Shown here piece after piece: positions 1-8,227 of a stretch of DNA of 64,000 nt. How positions within the stretch are numbered: the stretch's first letter is position 1; every line of letters starts with the position of its first letter. The notes under the pieces were generated by a model. It was given only the letters and a program-made list of their open reading frames with translations, was not told the DNA's origin and made no database searches. Source of the stretch: Anoxypelagibacter sp902613655 (GTDB lineage: Bacteria > Pseudomonadota > Alphaproteobacteria > Pelagibacterales > Pelagibacteraceae); assembly GCA_902613655.1 (NCBI GenBank), contig CACMHR010000001.1, positions 62,001-126,000 on the forward strand, given 5' to 3'. The position numbers and the translations under genes are program-made.

Positions 1-753
1 TTTTGTGTTGGAGAGTTTCAAAACTTCATTGGAATTTATTTTAAATTTATTGCTTATTAGCGAGACTTCATTCACAAAAGCTATATTGATGTCTCTTTGA
101 ACATTTTCTATCACTTTTGCCATCTCAGCTGTTGTTATGTCAGTTGAAACATGAACTTTTTTGATAACTGAGCTATAAATTTTTTTCATTAGTGCCAAAG
201 ACAAATTATTTGAACCAGATATTATTTTATCAATATTTTCAAAATTATTTTTTCTATCACCTGGATTAATCCTTTCAGGACTATACCCAAACAGAAAATC
301 CCGGTTTATCCTAGAATTTGAAATTTTTTCTAAATAAGGAATAAATTCTTTTGTAGATGCTTCAGGATAAACTGTGCTTTCTAAAATAATAAGTTTATTT
401 TTAATGCTGATTTTTTTAAATATATCAAAAGCTTTAAAAACTAAGCTTAGATCTGGTTTTTTATTTTTTGATATTGGTGTTGGGGTAGTTACTATAAAAA
501 CATTTGATGTATTTAAATCGTTTATATTTGACGTAAATATAATTTTTTTCAAAAATTTGGAATTTTTCTTTTCAATACTATTATTCTTGTCAAAAGATCT
601 TTTTAAATCTTTTATTCTATATTTATCTATGTCATAACCTATTACTTTAAATTTTTTTGAAAATGAGACAGCCACAGGTAAGCCCACATATCCCAAACCG
701 ACAACACATATTTTAAAATTATTTTTTTTGAGTTTATCCATTAAAATATTCAT
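1..753 (-). CDS. UDP-sugar 6-dehydrogenase (WecC/TviB/WbpO family), 3' end outside window
   Basis: The N-terminal 251 residues of a nucleotide-sugar dehydrogenase are visible; the gene runs off the left edge. Residues about 15-26 (CVVGLGYVGLP) are the Rossmann dinucleotide motif, followed by YDID near residue 39. Family members oxidise C6 of UDP-HexNAc to the uronic acid in two NAD+-dependent steps; the catalytic Cys region lies outside the window. I chose the ATG at 751-753 because a GAGG Shine-Dalgarno lies 8 bases before it; an in-frame ATG at 739-741 is the alternative. It starts 3 bases after the amidotransferase stop, so the two genes are almost certainly one leftward operon. The WbpA/WbpO plus WbpG-HisH-HisF grouping resembles clusters making amidino-modified uronic acids; the exact sugar is inference. 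Confidence 0.87.
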   Translation of the reverse strand, partial: MNILMDKLKKNNFKICVVGLGYVGLPVAVSFSKKFKVIGYDIDKYRIKDLKRSFDKNNSIEKKNSKFLKKIIFTSNINDLNTSNVFIVTTPTPISKNKKPDLSLVFKAFDIFKKISIKNKLIILESTVYPEASTKEFIPYLEKISNSRINRDFLFGYSPERINPGDRKNNFENIDKIISGSNNLSLALMKKIYSSVIKKVHVSTDITTAEMAKVIENVQRDINIAFVNEVSLISNKFKINSNEVLKLSNTK

Positions 754-756
754 TTC

Positions 757-1878
757 TTAAACCTCATTGTTTAACTTCCACCCATTACCTTCAAATTTCC
801 ATATTTCATTGTCTCTATGCTTATTGCATATATCGTTAAATTCATCCAAAGAAATTGAAATGTAATCGCAATATTTAATAATATCAGATGTAGGGACTTC
901 TCTATCAAATTTAGAAACATCATCTTTAATATCATTATAGTTTTTACTACTTTGTTGAATCAGTCTTGATGCATCTCTTGCAGCTCTTCCAAAGCCAAAT
1001 TTCAATAGTTGCAAATAATAATAAACTTGATCTACATGATCGTCTAAACTGTCATAATTTGTGAATGTTCCAGGGCTTCTACCGTCATGATGGCATAAAA
1101 ATTTTATTTTAGATGAAATGTATTTAAAATTTTTTTCTACATTCCATTTTTCAAAATAAGCATAATAATATATTTCAATACCAGATTTATTAAGCTCATT
1201 TTCATCAGGCAACATATAAGCATTTAAATCTTTTTTAGACACCTTGTCGTCAACCCAGTTAAATGGGTGATCACCAATTTTATTTTCAATGATATCCTCC
1301 AAATGTACTCTCTTTTCTGCATCTTTGTGTAGTACGTTGCCACCATAAAAACACTCTCCGTTTTCAGCGTAAAAAATCAGTTTAATTTTTTTTTCAATAG
1401 CTGTTTTAATTGGGAAAGCTTTCATCCCAGCTGTCCAATGAATTTTTGGGTCACCCCTTTCAATAAAAAATCTTTTTGACAGGTACTGATTAGTTTTAAT
1501 ATCAGGAGCCATGAATACGTTGTCAAATCCTAAAGATCTTAGTTCCTCTCTGTTTTTTCTTCCTATTTCGCTGCCAATAATAGGTGAAAATGTAACTAAT
1601 AAAGGATTCATATTAAATTCAAATTTTAGTTTATGTGCAATTGCACTACTATCTTTGCCACCTGACCAAGGAACTATACAATCGTACTGACCACTTTTTG
1701 ATCTATATTTGTCACATAATTCAATTAATTCTTTTTTTCTGTTTTCGAAATCAATACTTCCCTCTCTTTTTTTATAGAACGTACATGCATTACAAACTCC
1801 GTCTAAATCAAATTTAATTCTTGGTCTAGAATTTGGAGTAAAACATTTTTTACAAAATTTTAATTTACTTTTATTCAT
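757..1878 (-). CDS. N-acetyl sugar amidotransferase (WbpG/PseA/WbuX family), set 1
   Basis: This 373-residue protein is of the family that converts an N-acetyl group on a sugar nucleotide to an acetamidino group, using ATP activation and ammonia. Cys9, Cys12, Cys29 and Cys32 form a rubredoxin-like metal knuckle, and SGGKDS at residues 72-77 is the PP-loop ATP pyrophosphatase motif. C-terminal AARDASRLIQ and DREVP are typical of the family. The HisF-like and HisH-like genes immediately upstream in the operon supply ammonia, as described for WbpG/HisH2/HisF2 of Pseudomonas aeruginosa O-antigen. It is one of three such sets in the window. Confidence 0.92.
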   Translation of the reverse strand: MNKSKLKFCKKCFTPNSRPRIKFDLDGVCNACTFYKKREGSIDFENRKKELIELCDKYRSKSGQYDCIVPWSGGKDSSAIAHKLKFEFNMNPLLVTFSPIIGSEIGRKNREELRSLGFDNVFMAPDIKTNQYLSKRFFIERGDPKIHWTAGMKAFPIKTAIEKKIKLIFYAENGECFYGGNVLHKDAEKRVHLEDIIENKIGDHPFNWVDDKVSKKDLNAYMLPDENELNKSGIEIYYYAYFEKWNVEKNFKYISSKIKFLCHHDGRSPGTFTNYDSLDDHVDQVYYYLQLLKFGFGRAARDASRLIQQSSKNYNDIKDDVSKFDREVPTSDIIKYCDYISISLDEFNDICNKHRDNEIWKFEGNGWKLNNEV

Positions 1879-1882
1879 TTAT

Positions 1883-2626
1883 TTATCTGACATTTATTTT
1901 CTCTTTTTTTAAAAATTCCTTCAAAGCATATAAACTTTTCTCAGTGAAGTGAAAAATATTCGAAGTACAGATACCATCTAAATTTGCTGATTTTAACGCC
2001 TCAATCGAGTGTGTCCAATTTCCAAAGCCCCCAGATGCTAATACAGGAACTCTGCTCAAACTTTTAATATGTTTACAAAGATCAATGTCAAAACCAAGAA
2101 GAGATCCATCTCTATCAATAGAATTAATTAATATTTCACCTGGATTAAACTTTAAAATAAACTTAGTGTAATCATCTAAATTAAAATCAACTTTTTCCTT
2201 ACCATTATTTACAAAGACACTATAGGATTTTCCATTTTTTTTTACATCTATACTTAATATTACAAACTGACTACCAAATTTAGAAATTATTCTATTAACC
2301 ATTTCAGAATTTTCATATGGTAGCGTGCCCAATAATATTTTATCTGCCCCACAACTTTGAAAATTTTTAATTTGTTCTATATTCTTAATTTTTCCACCCA
2401 CTGTAATTGGAACGAAACAATTTTTAGTTATTCGAGTTATTGCCTCAAAAAACTTTAAATCTTGATTTTTACCAGTGTCTTTTGAGATGTTTACTATTAC
2501 AATTTCATCAGCATAGGTATTTGAAACAAAACTATCGGTATATCTATAGTCAGCATTAAATTTCTTGGTTCTAAATAAAATACCATCCATGTATGTTAAA
2601 AATAAAATAATTCTTTTAGCTAACAT
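1883..2626 (-). CDS. HisF-like (beta/alpha)8 subunit for sugar amidation, set 1
   Basis: A 247-residue HisF paralogue, close to the family length. TVGGKIKN, GADKILLGT, SIDVKK and LASGGFGNW mark the barrel strands and phosphate sites. The position equivalent to catalytic Asp11 of true HisF (normally in LDVxxG) reads FLTYMDG, so the first catalytic Asp is not in place; the second (SIDVK) is kept. This fits a protein that only channels ammonia to the sugar amidotransferase and does not make imidazole glycerol phosphate. The start overlaps the HisH-like gene by 7 bases and it ends 4 bases before the amidotransferase start, so translation is probably coupled. Confidence 0.9.
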   Translation of the reverse strand: MLAKRIILFLTYMDGILFRTKKFNADYRYTDSFVSNTYADEIVIVNISKDTGKNQDLKFFEAITRITKNCFVPITVGGKIKNIEQIKNFQSCGADKILLGTLPYENSEMVNRIISKFGSQFVILSIDVKKNGKSYSVFVNNGKEKVDFNLDDYTKFILKFNPGEILINSIDRDGSLLGFDIDLCKHIKSLSRVPVLASGGFGNWTHSIEALKSANLDGICTSNIFHFTEKSLYALKEFLKKEKINVR

Positions 2627-3222
2627 TTTAAAAAATCGCCCAAAAATTTTAATCCATCTTCTTGACTTTTTTCTGGATGAGGTTGAATACCAAATATATT
2701 GTCTTTTGAAAAAATTGATGTAAATTTATTTTGAAAATTTGTTTCTGCCACTATATTCTCATTGTCTTTTAATACAGGATAATACGAATGATTAAAATAC
2801 ATCTTTAAATTTTGTTTTTTATTATTAAAAATATTTTTTTTTATCTGTACGTCATTCCACCCGTTATGCGTTTTAGTTTGAAAATCTCCTTCATCAAATT
2901 TCTTACTGAAACCTTTTATCCAACCAAACCCCTTTTCTTCCCGACTTTCCTCACTAAATTCGAGTAACAATTGAGAACCAAGACATATTCCTAATATTTT
3001 GGTTTTTTGTTTACAAACTTTATAATTTAGAAGGTCTAATAAGTTTAACTCCCTTAAATTTTTCATGCCCTCTGTAAAATGACCAACACCTGGCAAAATT
3101 AGTTTTGATGCCGATTTTATTTCATTTATGGAAGATGAAATTTTACATTCATACCCTAAATATTTACAAGCAGAATAAAGGGAAAAAATATTTCCTAGTT
3201 TGTGATCGATTATAACATTCAT
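2620..3222 (-). CDS. HisH-like glutamine amidotransferase, set 1
   Basis: A class I glutaminase of 200 residues, the usual HisH length. The nucleophile elbow GICLGSQ and the His-Glu pair in QPHPEKS complete the catalytic triad; ILPGVGHF is the substrate-binding turn. The N-terminus (MNVIIDHKLGN) matches HisH at the start codon. It should release ammonia from glutamine and pass it through the neighbouring HisF-like barrel to the sugar amidotransferase. It ends inside the HisF-like gene and starts 2 bases after the preceding gene's stop. Confidence 0.92.
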   Translation of the reverse strand: MNVIIDHKLGNIFSLYSACKYLGYECKISSSINEIKSASKLILPGVGHFTEGMKNLRELNLLDLLNYKVCKQKTKILGICLGSQLLLEFSEESREEKGFGWIKGFSKKFDEGDFQTKTHNGWNDVQIKKNIFNNKKQNLKMYFNHSYYPVLKDNENIVAETNFQNKFTSIFSKDNIFGIQPHPEKSQEDGLKFLGDFLKC

Positions 3223-3224
3223 AA

Positions 3225-4496
3225 CTATATATTAATTTCCTTTTGCAAAAATTTGATCGTGTCTATATTTTTGTTATAAATTTCACCCAGATTTTGAATA
3301 TTAGAAATATATTGCTCATAATTCATATTTAACAAAGTAAAAACCCTTTTTTCAAAATCATCGTAATTGGTATGATTAAATATATGAGGCCCAACCCCCG
3401 GAAACTTTGCATCTTCATTATTTCCAAAATTACAACATAAAACTTTTCTATCAAAAGCAAAAGATTCTCTCAGACATGTGCTGCCCAAAGCAATTATAAG
3501 ATCGCTTTGTGCTATATTTTTATAGGTTCCATATTCTCCTTCTGATGAAAATTTAATTTCAAAATTCTTATCTGATAAGTTTTCTTTATAAAAAAGCTTT
3601 TCTGTTTCCTTTTTAAAATTATTCGCTTTTGCCTTACCGTTAAATATTAATTTTTTTTTATTTTCTTTACAAAATTTTATTGTAAATTCTGCGACCTTAG
3701 CAATTAATTCTTCTGGATTTGCTGTTCTTCTAAATCCATCAGTGTTCAATTCAGTGTGTGGCTCTGAAATTAAACAAATATCATACATTTTCTCGAAAGA
3801 TACTTTATTTGATTTTAAAAAGTTCTTCGCAACAACTGCTCGCAAAGAACCAATTGACTCAGTTCTTTTTGTATTTATTAAATATCTTTTTAACTCAGAT
3901 TTCTCAAAATCTCCTATGGTGAAGTAGTTTTCAATATAAAAATTTTCAGAAATTTCACCATCATACTTTTGAGTCCCCTGAATCGCGATTGTTTTAATTC
4001 CCTTTTTTGAAAATATTTCAGATATTTTAAAAAAATCCACAGATGTATCTATTTCTGTAATAATTATTTTAGGATTAATGATTTCAATAACAGAACATAA
4101 GTAATTTATTTTTAGAGATTTATTGAAAAAGTTTCTTAAAAAATTAAGAACTATATTTGGTGTTAAATAAATATAATCAATATGCTCCAATCTTGTTTTT
4201 AAAATATAATATTTATCATTCTTTAAAATTGGTTTTAAGTTTTCAGAGCCCTCTTTATCAAATATTATAACTTGTTTTTGGGGAGGATTTTCGAACTTAA
4301 TTTTAATTTTTGATAATAAGAATAAAATTGATCTAATTCTACTTAAAAATTTTAAGTATAAAAAAATTTTTATTTTTTTTAAAAAAGTATTTTTTGGTAA
4401 AGATTTATAATTGTTTTTAATTAACAAATTTTTACAGTACCCTGGAACTTTAATGATTGAGTTTCCTTTAGGACTCAGAAGTTCAATAATTTTCAT
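3225..4496 (-). CDS. Surface-carbohydrate biosynthesis protein, GT-B-like (function unknown)
   Basis: A 423-residue protein, first gene of the leftward unit. It has no signal peptide or membrane segment. The C-terminal half has SDLIIALGSTCLRESFAFD and KVLCCNF, a pattern seen in capsule/LPS proteins of GT-B fold (for example the poorly studied Leptospira-type surface carbohydrate proteins), where a Ser-Thr turn precedes a conserved Glu in the donor-binding domain. The N-terminal part (residues about 1-80) is Lys/Ile-rich. A glycosyl- or glycerophosphate-transferase role is inference from fold-level resemblance and context. It lies 134 bases from the divergent MarR-type regulator, so its promoter must lie within that gap. 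Confidence 0.6.
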   Translation of the reverse strand: MKIIELLSPKGNSIIKVPGYCKNLLIKNNYKSLPKNTFLKKIKIFLYLKFLSRIRSILFLLSKIKIKFENPPQKQVIIFDKEGSENLKPILKNDKYYILKTRLEHIDYIYLTPNIVLNFLRNFFNKSLKINYLCSVIEIINPKIIITEIDTSVDFFKISEIFSKKGIKTIAIQGTQKYDGEISENFYIENYFTIGDFEKSELKRYLINTKRTESIGSLRAVVAKNFLKSNKVSFEKMYDICLISEPHTELNTDGFRRTANPEELIAKVAEFTIKFCKENKKKLIFNGKAKANNFKKETEKLFYKENLSDKNFEIKFSSEGEYGTYKNIAQSDLIIALGSTCLRESFAFDRKVLCCNFGNNEDAKFPGVGPHIFNHTNYDDFEKRVFTLLNMNYEQYISNIQNLGEIYNKNIDTIKFLQKEINI

Positions 4497-4574
4497 TTAA
4501 TACATCCAATAATTTTAAAACAAAATACTAGAAAAATTTATTTAATTTTAAGCTCTTTTCTCAATATTTTTTAC

Positions 4575-4620
4575 GTTCATTATTTGAACATTTATATTGA
4601 CATTGTTCAAAATCTGAACA
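4575..4620. promoter_or_regulatory. Two matching palindromes (GTTCA-N5-TGAAC), likely operators
   Basis: GTTCA-TTATT-TGAAC is at 4575-4589 and GTTCA-AAATC-TGAAC at 4605-4619; the second extends to TGTTCA/TGAACA (4604-4620). Same arms, same 5-base spacer, centres 30 bases apart, about three helical turns, so two dimers could bind the same DNA face. The second sits exactly between the -35 and -10 of the regulator's promoter and the first just upstream, in the divergent gap. The best candidate to bind is the MarR-type regulator encoded 11 bases downstream (autorepression). The symmetry is seen; the binding protein is inferred. Confidence 0.7.
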
Positions 4621-4624
4621 TAAT
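4597..4624 (+). promoter_or_regulatory. Sigma-70-type promoter of the EPS regulator, probably leaderless transcript
   Basis: A perfect -35 (TTGACA, 4597-4602), a 16-base spacer and a -10 CATAAT (4619-4624) precede the ATG at 4631 by only 6 bases. A start site about 7 bases after the -10 would fall on the A of the ATG, which predicts a leaderless mRNA; no Shine-Dalgarno is present. The spacer is filled by a palindrome, so a bound repressor would block polymerase. Confidence 0.7.
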
Positions 4625-4630
4625 GATATT

Positions 4631-4957
4631 ATGAAAATTAATCAAGAGCAATTTGAGTTACTACGCAAATTAAATAATAAGCCCAATGCGAGCCAACGAG
4701 AGCTAGCTTCAGATCTTCAAATCAGTGTTGGAAAATTAAATTACGTTATTAATGAATTAAAAAATAAAGGATTAATTAAGATAAAAAACTTTACAAATCA
4801 TCCGAATAAAACAGGCTATCTCTATCTTTTAACACCTAGAGGAATTACTGAAAAAACAAAAATTACAATTAATTTCATGAAAAGAAAACTACAAGAGTAC
4901 GACGAGTTAAAAAAAGAGATAGAAACTATAAAGCAAAATAAAAGCAAAAAAAAATAA
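4631..4957 (+). CDS. MarR-family EPS-associated transcriptional regulator
   Basis: A 108-residue winged-helix protein. Residues 1-70 hold the HTH (ASQRELASDLQISVGKLNYV) and wing (GLIKIKNF...GYLYLLTPRGI); residues 73-108 form a charged helix likely used for dimerisation. It matches the short regulators repeatedly found at the head of exopolysaccharide clusters. It is the first gene of the rightward glycan train, and its promoter is overlapped by palindromes. It ends 4 bases before the NusG-like gene, so the two regulators are cotranscribed. Confidence 0.88.
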   Translation: MKINQEQFELLRKLNNKPNASQRELASDLQISVGKLNYVINELKNKGLIKIKNFTNHPNKTGYLYLLTPRGITEKTKITINFMKRKLQEYDELKKEIETIKQNKSKKK

Positions 4958-4961
4958 TTTT

Positions 4962-5435
4962 ATGTGGATTGTAGTTTCATCAAATAACATTAATTTATTT
5001 AAATCAGAGACTAAAAAAAAATTCTCAGATATCAAATTTTATTATCCCAAAATAAAATCTGAAAAAAAAGGCACTATCAAAAATTTACTAGGAAATTATT
5101 TATTTTGCTATAGTGAAGAATTCTCTAAAAATAATAATTTAAACAGTTTAAAATTTACAAAGGGACTTAAAAAAATTCTTTTTTGTAATCAATTATTTTA
5201 TAACGAAATTATAAACTTCATCGACCACTGTAAATCTCATGAAGATAAAAATGGTTACATAAAAAATTCTTTTTTTAAAATTGGTATAAAAGAAAAAGGA
5301 AAATTTTTAAATGGTCCTTTTACAAATTATATATTTAATTTAGTTCAAAAAGAGAAAAAGTATATTAAAGTATTAGTTGGAGAAATTAAGATATCAATTT
5401 CTGATACAGGAAGTTTTAATTACTCTACTATATAA
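4962..5435 (+). CDS. NusG/RfaH-like specialised antiterminator
   Basis: A 157-residue NusG paralogue. The N-terminal NGN domain starts MWIVVSS and contains YYPKI (residues about 27-31), LLGNYLFCY (about 44-52) and FTKGLKKIL, the polymerase-clamp-binding pattern of RfaH and UpxY. The C-terminal KOW-type stretch reads GPFTNYIFNLV...KYIKVLVGEIKISI. Such proteins prevent early termination in long surface-polysaccharide operons. Being second gene of a train over 30 kb long fits that role. No clear ops-type recruitment site was recognised, so its target is inferred. It is not housekeeping NusG, which would lie with secE and rplK. Confidence 0.82.
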   Translation: MWIVVSSNNINLFKSETKKKFSDIKFYYPKIKSEKKGTIKNLLGNYLFCYSEEFSKNNNLNSLKFTKGLKKILFCNQLFYNEIINFIDHCKSHEDKNGYIKNSFFKIGIKEKGKFLNGPFTNYIFNLVQKEKKYIKVLVGEIKISISDTGSFNYSTI

Positions 5436-5471
5436 AAAAAATGAAAAATTCTATTTACATTCATATCCTGG

Positions 5472-6332
5472 GTGAGTGCGGAGCTATATTTAAATTTTAA
5501 ATTGTATAAAAGAATTATTTCAAGACTCGATGTTAAAAATGGTATTCTTGTAAAGGGAATAAACCTAGAGGGATTAAGAAATCTAGGCGATCCAGAGCAC
5601 TTTTCAAAAATTTATTACAATCAAAAAATTGATGAAATCCACTTTCAAGATATTGTTGCCTCATTATATAACAGAGATGTTTTATTTAAAATAATCGAAA
5701 AAATTTCAAAAAAAATATTTGTAAATGTTTCTGTCGGTGGTGGTATAAGAAATATAAATGAAGTTGATAAATTATTGAGAATTGGAGCTGACAAAGTAGT
5801 AATTAATACTGCTGCAGTTAAAAATCCAAAATTTCTAAAGAAACTTGTTGATGTCTATGGTTCTTCAACAATATCAGTGGCGATTGAAACTGCTAAAATA
5901 GAAAATAAATATGAAGTATTCATTGAAACAGGCAGAGAAAAAACAGGCATTGAACTTTTTAAATGGATAAATGATGTTCAAAAATTAAATGTTGGCGAAA
6001 TAATAGTTACTGAAATTTCAATGGAAGGAAGAAATATGGGTTTTAACTTAGATTTATACAAAGATTTAAGAAGTAGAGTAGATACACAATTGGTTGCACA
6101 TGGTGGTGCAGGTCCATTTAGTAACATAGCAGACTTATTTATTAAAACTAACGTTGATGCAGTTTCAATAGCATCATTGTTTCATTATAACAATATTAAA
6201 CCAGCAAGTTTTTCTGAGTATAAAGGTAGTAACGCTTTTGTGAAATTTTTAAAAGACGAAGATGTAGTAGGAGCTTCTGTGAATAGCCTCAAAAAATATT
6301 TATTATCAAAAAAAATTAAAGTAAGATTATGA
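5472..6332 (+). CDS. HisF-like subunit for sugar amidation, set 2
   Basis: A 286-residue HisF paralogue, longer than the usual 250. RIISRLDVKNG keeps the first catalytic Asp, and VSVGGGIRN, GADKVVINTAAV and VAHGGAG are classic HisF phosphate loops. At the second catalytic position the motif reads VAIETAK, Glu in place of Asp. Unlike sets 1 and 3 it retains most of the substrate site, so it is the closest to a true HisF, but its neighbours are an amidotransferase and HisH and no other his genes. The start is uncertain: GTG at 5472 is the only upstream candidate in frame, and the homology begins about 10 residues later. The stop overlaps the next ATG. Confidence 0.88.
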   Translation: MSAELYLNFKLYKRIISRLDVKNGILVKGINLEGLRNLGDPEHFSKIYYNQKIDEIHFQDIVASLYNRDVLFKIIEKISKKIFVNVSVGGGIRNINEVDKLLRIGADKVVINTAAVKNPKFLKKLVDVYGSSTISVAIETAKIENKYEVFIETGREKTGIELFKWINDVQKLNVGEIIVTEISMEGRNMGFNLDLYKDLRSRVDTQLVAHGGAGPFSNIADLFIKTNVDAVSIASLFHYNNIKPASFSEYKGSNAFVKFLKDEDVVGASVNSLKKYLLSKKIKVRL

Positions 6333-7549
6333 GAACATTATTTGGATCACCAAAAAAAGTTATTTTTTGTAAAGAGTGCGTAATGTCAAATCAGAAACCT
6401 GATACAACATTAGAATATCAACATGAATTCTCAAGAAAGGGTTCTACATATTTAAAAATTGGAAATGATGGTATTTGCCAGGCGTGTAAATATTGTAAAT
6501 CAAAGTATAAAACAGTCGATTGGAAGAAAAGAGAAGAAGAACTTTTAAAACTTTTAGACAAACACAGAAAATCTAATGGAGAATATGATTGCTTAGTGCC
6601 TGGGAGTGGCGGAAAAGATAGTGTATTTGCTTCACACATACTTAAATATAAATACGGGATGAATCCACTTACCTCAACATGGCCGCCAATTTTATATACA
6701 GACTATGGATATCAAAACTTTCAAAATTGGTTGAATGTCGGTGGGTTTGACAATGTCACACTTAGACCGAGTGGAAAAATAATGAAAAAAATTACAAAAT
6801 TATCTATACAAAATCTTCTTCATCCATTTCAAACTTTTATTTTAGGACAAAAAAATATGGCTCCAAAAATTGCTAAAAATTTTGGTATAAAATTAATATT
6901 TTATGGAGAAGCTGAGAGCGAGGATTCAAATCCAATTGCAGGCACAAAAGACTCACTTATGAGAAATGAATTTTATTCATTTAAAAATCTTGATAAGATT
7001 TTTCTTGGCGGAATAAGTCTTAAAGAGTTGAAAGAAAAACACAATATTACACTTAATGATGTATCATGCTTTTTACCAATGAAATTAAATGAGTTAAAAA
7101 AAATAAATTTAGAATTTAGATATCTTGGATATTATATGAACTGGATTCCGCAAGAAATGTACTACTATGCTGTTAAGAATACTGGTTATAAAGCTAGACC
7201 TTTCAGAACTCAAGGAACTTATCAAAAATATTCAAGTATAGATGATAAAATTGACGACTTACATTATTACACAACTTACATAAAGTTCGGAATAGGTAGA
7301 GCTTCATATGATGCAGCTCAAGAGGTAAGAAATAGTCATATTAATAAAAAGGAAGCCCTGGCATTAGTAAAAAAATTTGACGGTGAGTTTCCTGACAAAT
7401 ATTTTAATGATGTTCTTGATTATATAGATATCAAAAAAGATGAGTTTTTTGAACTTTTAGAAAAATTCAGACCAAAGCATCTTTGGAAAAAAACAAAAGG
7501 AAGTTGGAAACTGAGACACACTGCAAACAAAGACGGATATGATGACTAA
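6329..7549 (+). CDS. N-acetyl sugar amidotransferase (WbuX family), set 2
   Basis: A 406-residue amidotransferase with the PP-loop GSGGKDS at about residues 91-97 and two Cys pairs (VIFCKEC near residue 14 and CQACKYC near residue 50), like the set 1 enzyme. C-terminal KFGIGRASYDAAQEVR and FDGEFP are conserved across the three copies. It lies between its HisF-like partner (4-base overlap) and its HisH-like partner. The chemistry expected is N-acetyl to acetamidino conversion on a sugar; the substrate sugar of this set is not evident. Confidence 0.91.
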   Translation: MRTLFGSPKKVIFCKECVMSNQKPDTTLEYQHEFSRKGSTYLKIGNDGICQACKYCKSKYKTVDWKKREEELLKLLDKHRKSNGEYDCLVPGSGGKDSVFASHILKYKYGMNPLTSTWPPILYTDYGYQNFQNWLNVGGFDNVTLRPSGKIMKKITKLSIQNLLHPFQTFILGQKNMAPKIAKNFGIKLIFYGEAESEDSNPIAGTKDSLMRNEFYSFKNLDKIFLGGISLKELKEKHNITLNDVSCFLPMKLNELKKINLEFRYLGYYMNWIPQEMYYYAVKNTGYKARPFRTQGTYQKYSSIDDKIDDLHYYTTYIKFGIGRASYDAAQEVRNSHINKKEALALVKKFDGEFPDKYFNDVLDYIDIKKDEFFELLEKFRPKHLWKKTKGSWKLRHTANKDGYDD

Positions 7550-7570
7550 AAATTTATTTAACTTTTATAA

Positions 7571-8213
7571 ATGAAAAGATTACCAAGAATTGGTTTAGTA
7601 GATACTAGTACTTCAAATATCAAAAGTGTTTTTTTATGCACTTAAAGAATTTAATTGTGATGTTATAGAGATAAAAAATTTTAAAGATCAAACCAATATT
7701 GACGCAATGGTAGTTCCAGGTATCGGCAGTTTTGATTTTGTTATGAAAAAACTAAAACAAAATAAATTAGATCATTTAATTTATAAAAGTATTGAAAAGG
7801 GAATACCAAGTTTATTTATATGCGTGGGTATGCAAATTCTTTTTTCTGAAAGTTATGAATTTGGTAAGCACAAAGGATTAAATATTTTTAAAGGCAAAGT
7901 TAAAAAAATAAAAAAATTAAATAATAAAAAAGATACAAGAAAAATACCGTTTATTGGGTGGAATAAATTAATTGTAAAAAAAAAATGTAAAATACTCAAA
8001 AATATAAAAAATAATGAGTTTTTTTATTTTACACACTCATACTATGCTGAACCTAAAGATAAAAAAATAATTTCTACAAAAACAAATTATCATGATTTTA
8101 AGTATTGTAGCAGTGTGTCAAGTGACAATATATTTGCTACTCAATTCCACCCAGAAAAAAGTGGTCATTCAGGATTAAAAATTTATAAAGATTTTGTAAA
8201 TTTAGTTTCTTAA
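7571..8213 (+). pseudogene. HisH-like glutamine amidotransferase, set 2, frameshifted near the 5' end
   Basis: Reading from the ATG at 7571 gives MKRLPRIGLVDTSTSNIKSV, a normal HisH N-terminus, and then frame is lost in a run of seven T (7629-7635), meeting TAA at 7643. With six T the frame continues as FYALKEFNCDV and runs intact to 8213, giving about 214 residues with ICVGMQ and QFHPEKS carrying the Cys, His and Glu triad. Restart at GTG 7626 would lose the first beta strand. The rest of the gene is clean, so this is a recent mutation, a sequencing error in the homopolymer, or transcriptional slippage. Its product should feed ammonia to the set 2 HisF/amidotransferase. Confidence 0.8.
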
Positions 8214-8227
8214 AAATTTAATTAATA

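Noticed and set aside
374..637. Rightward frame opposite the UDP-sugar dehydrogenase
   Set aside because: Hydrophobic low-complexity translation, antisense to a clear gene.
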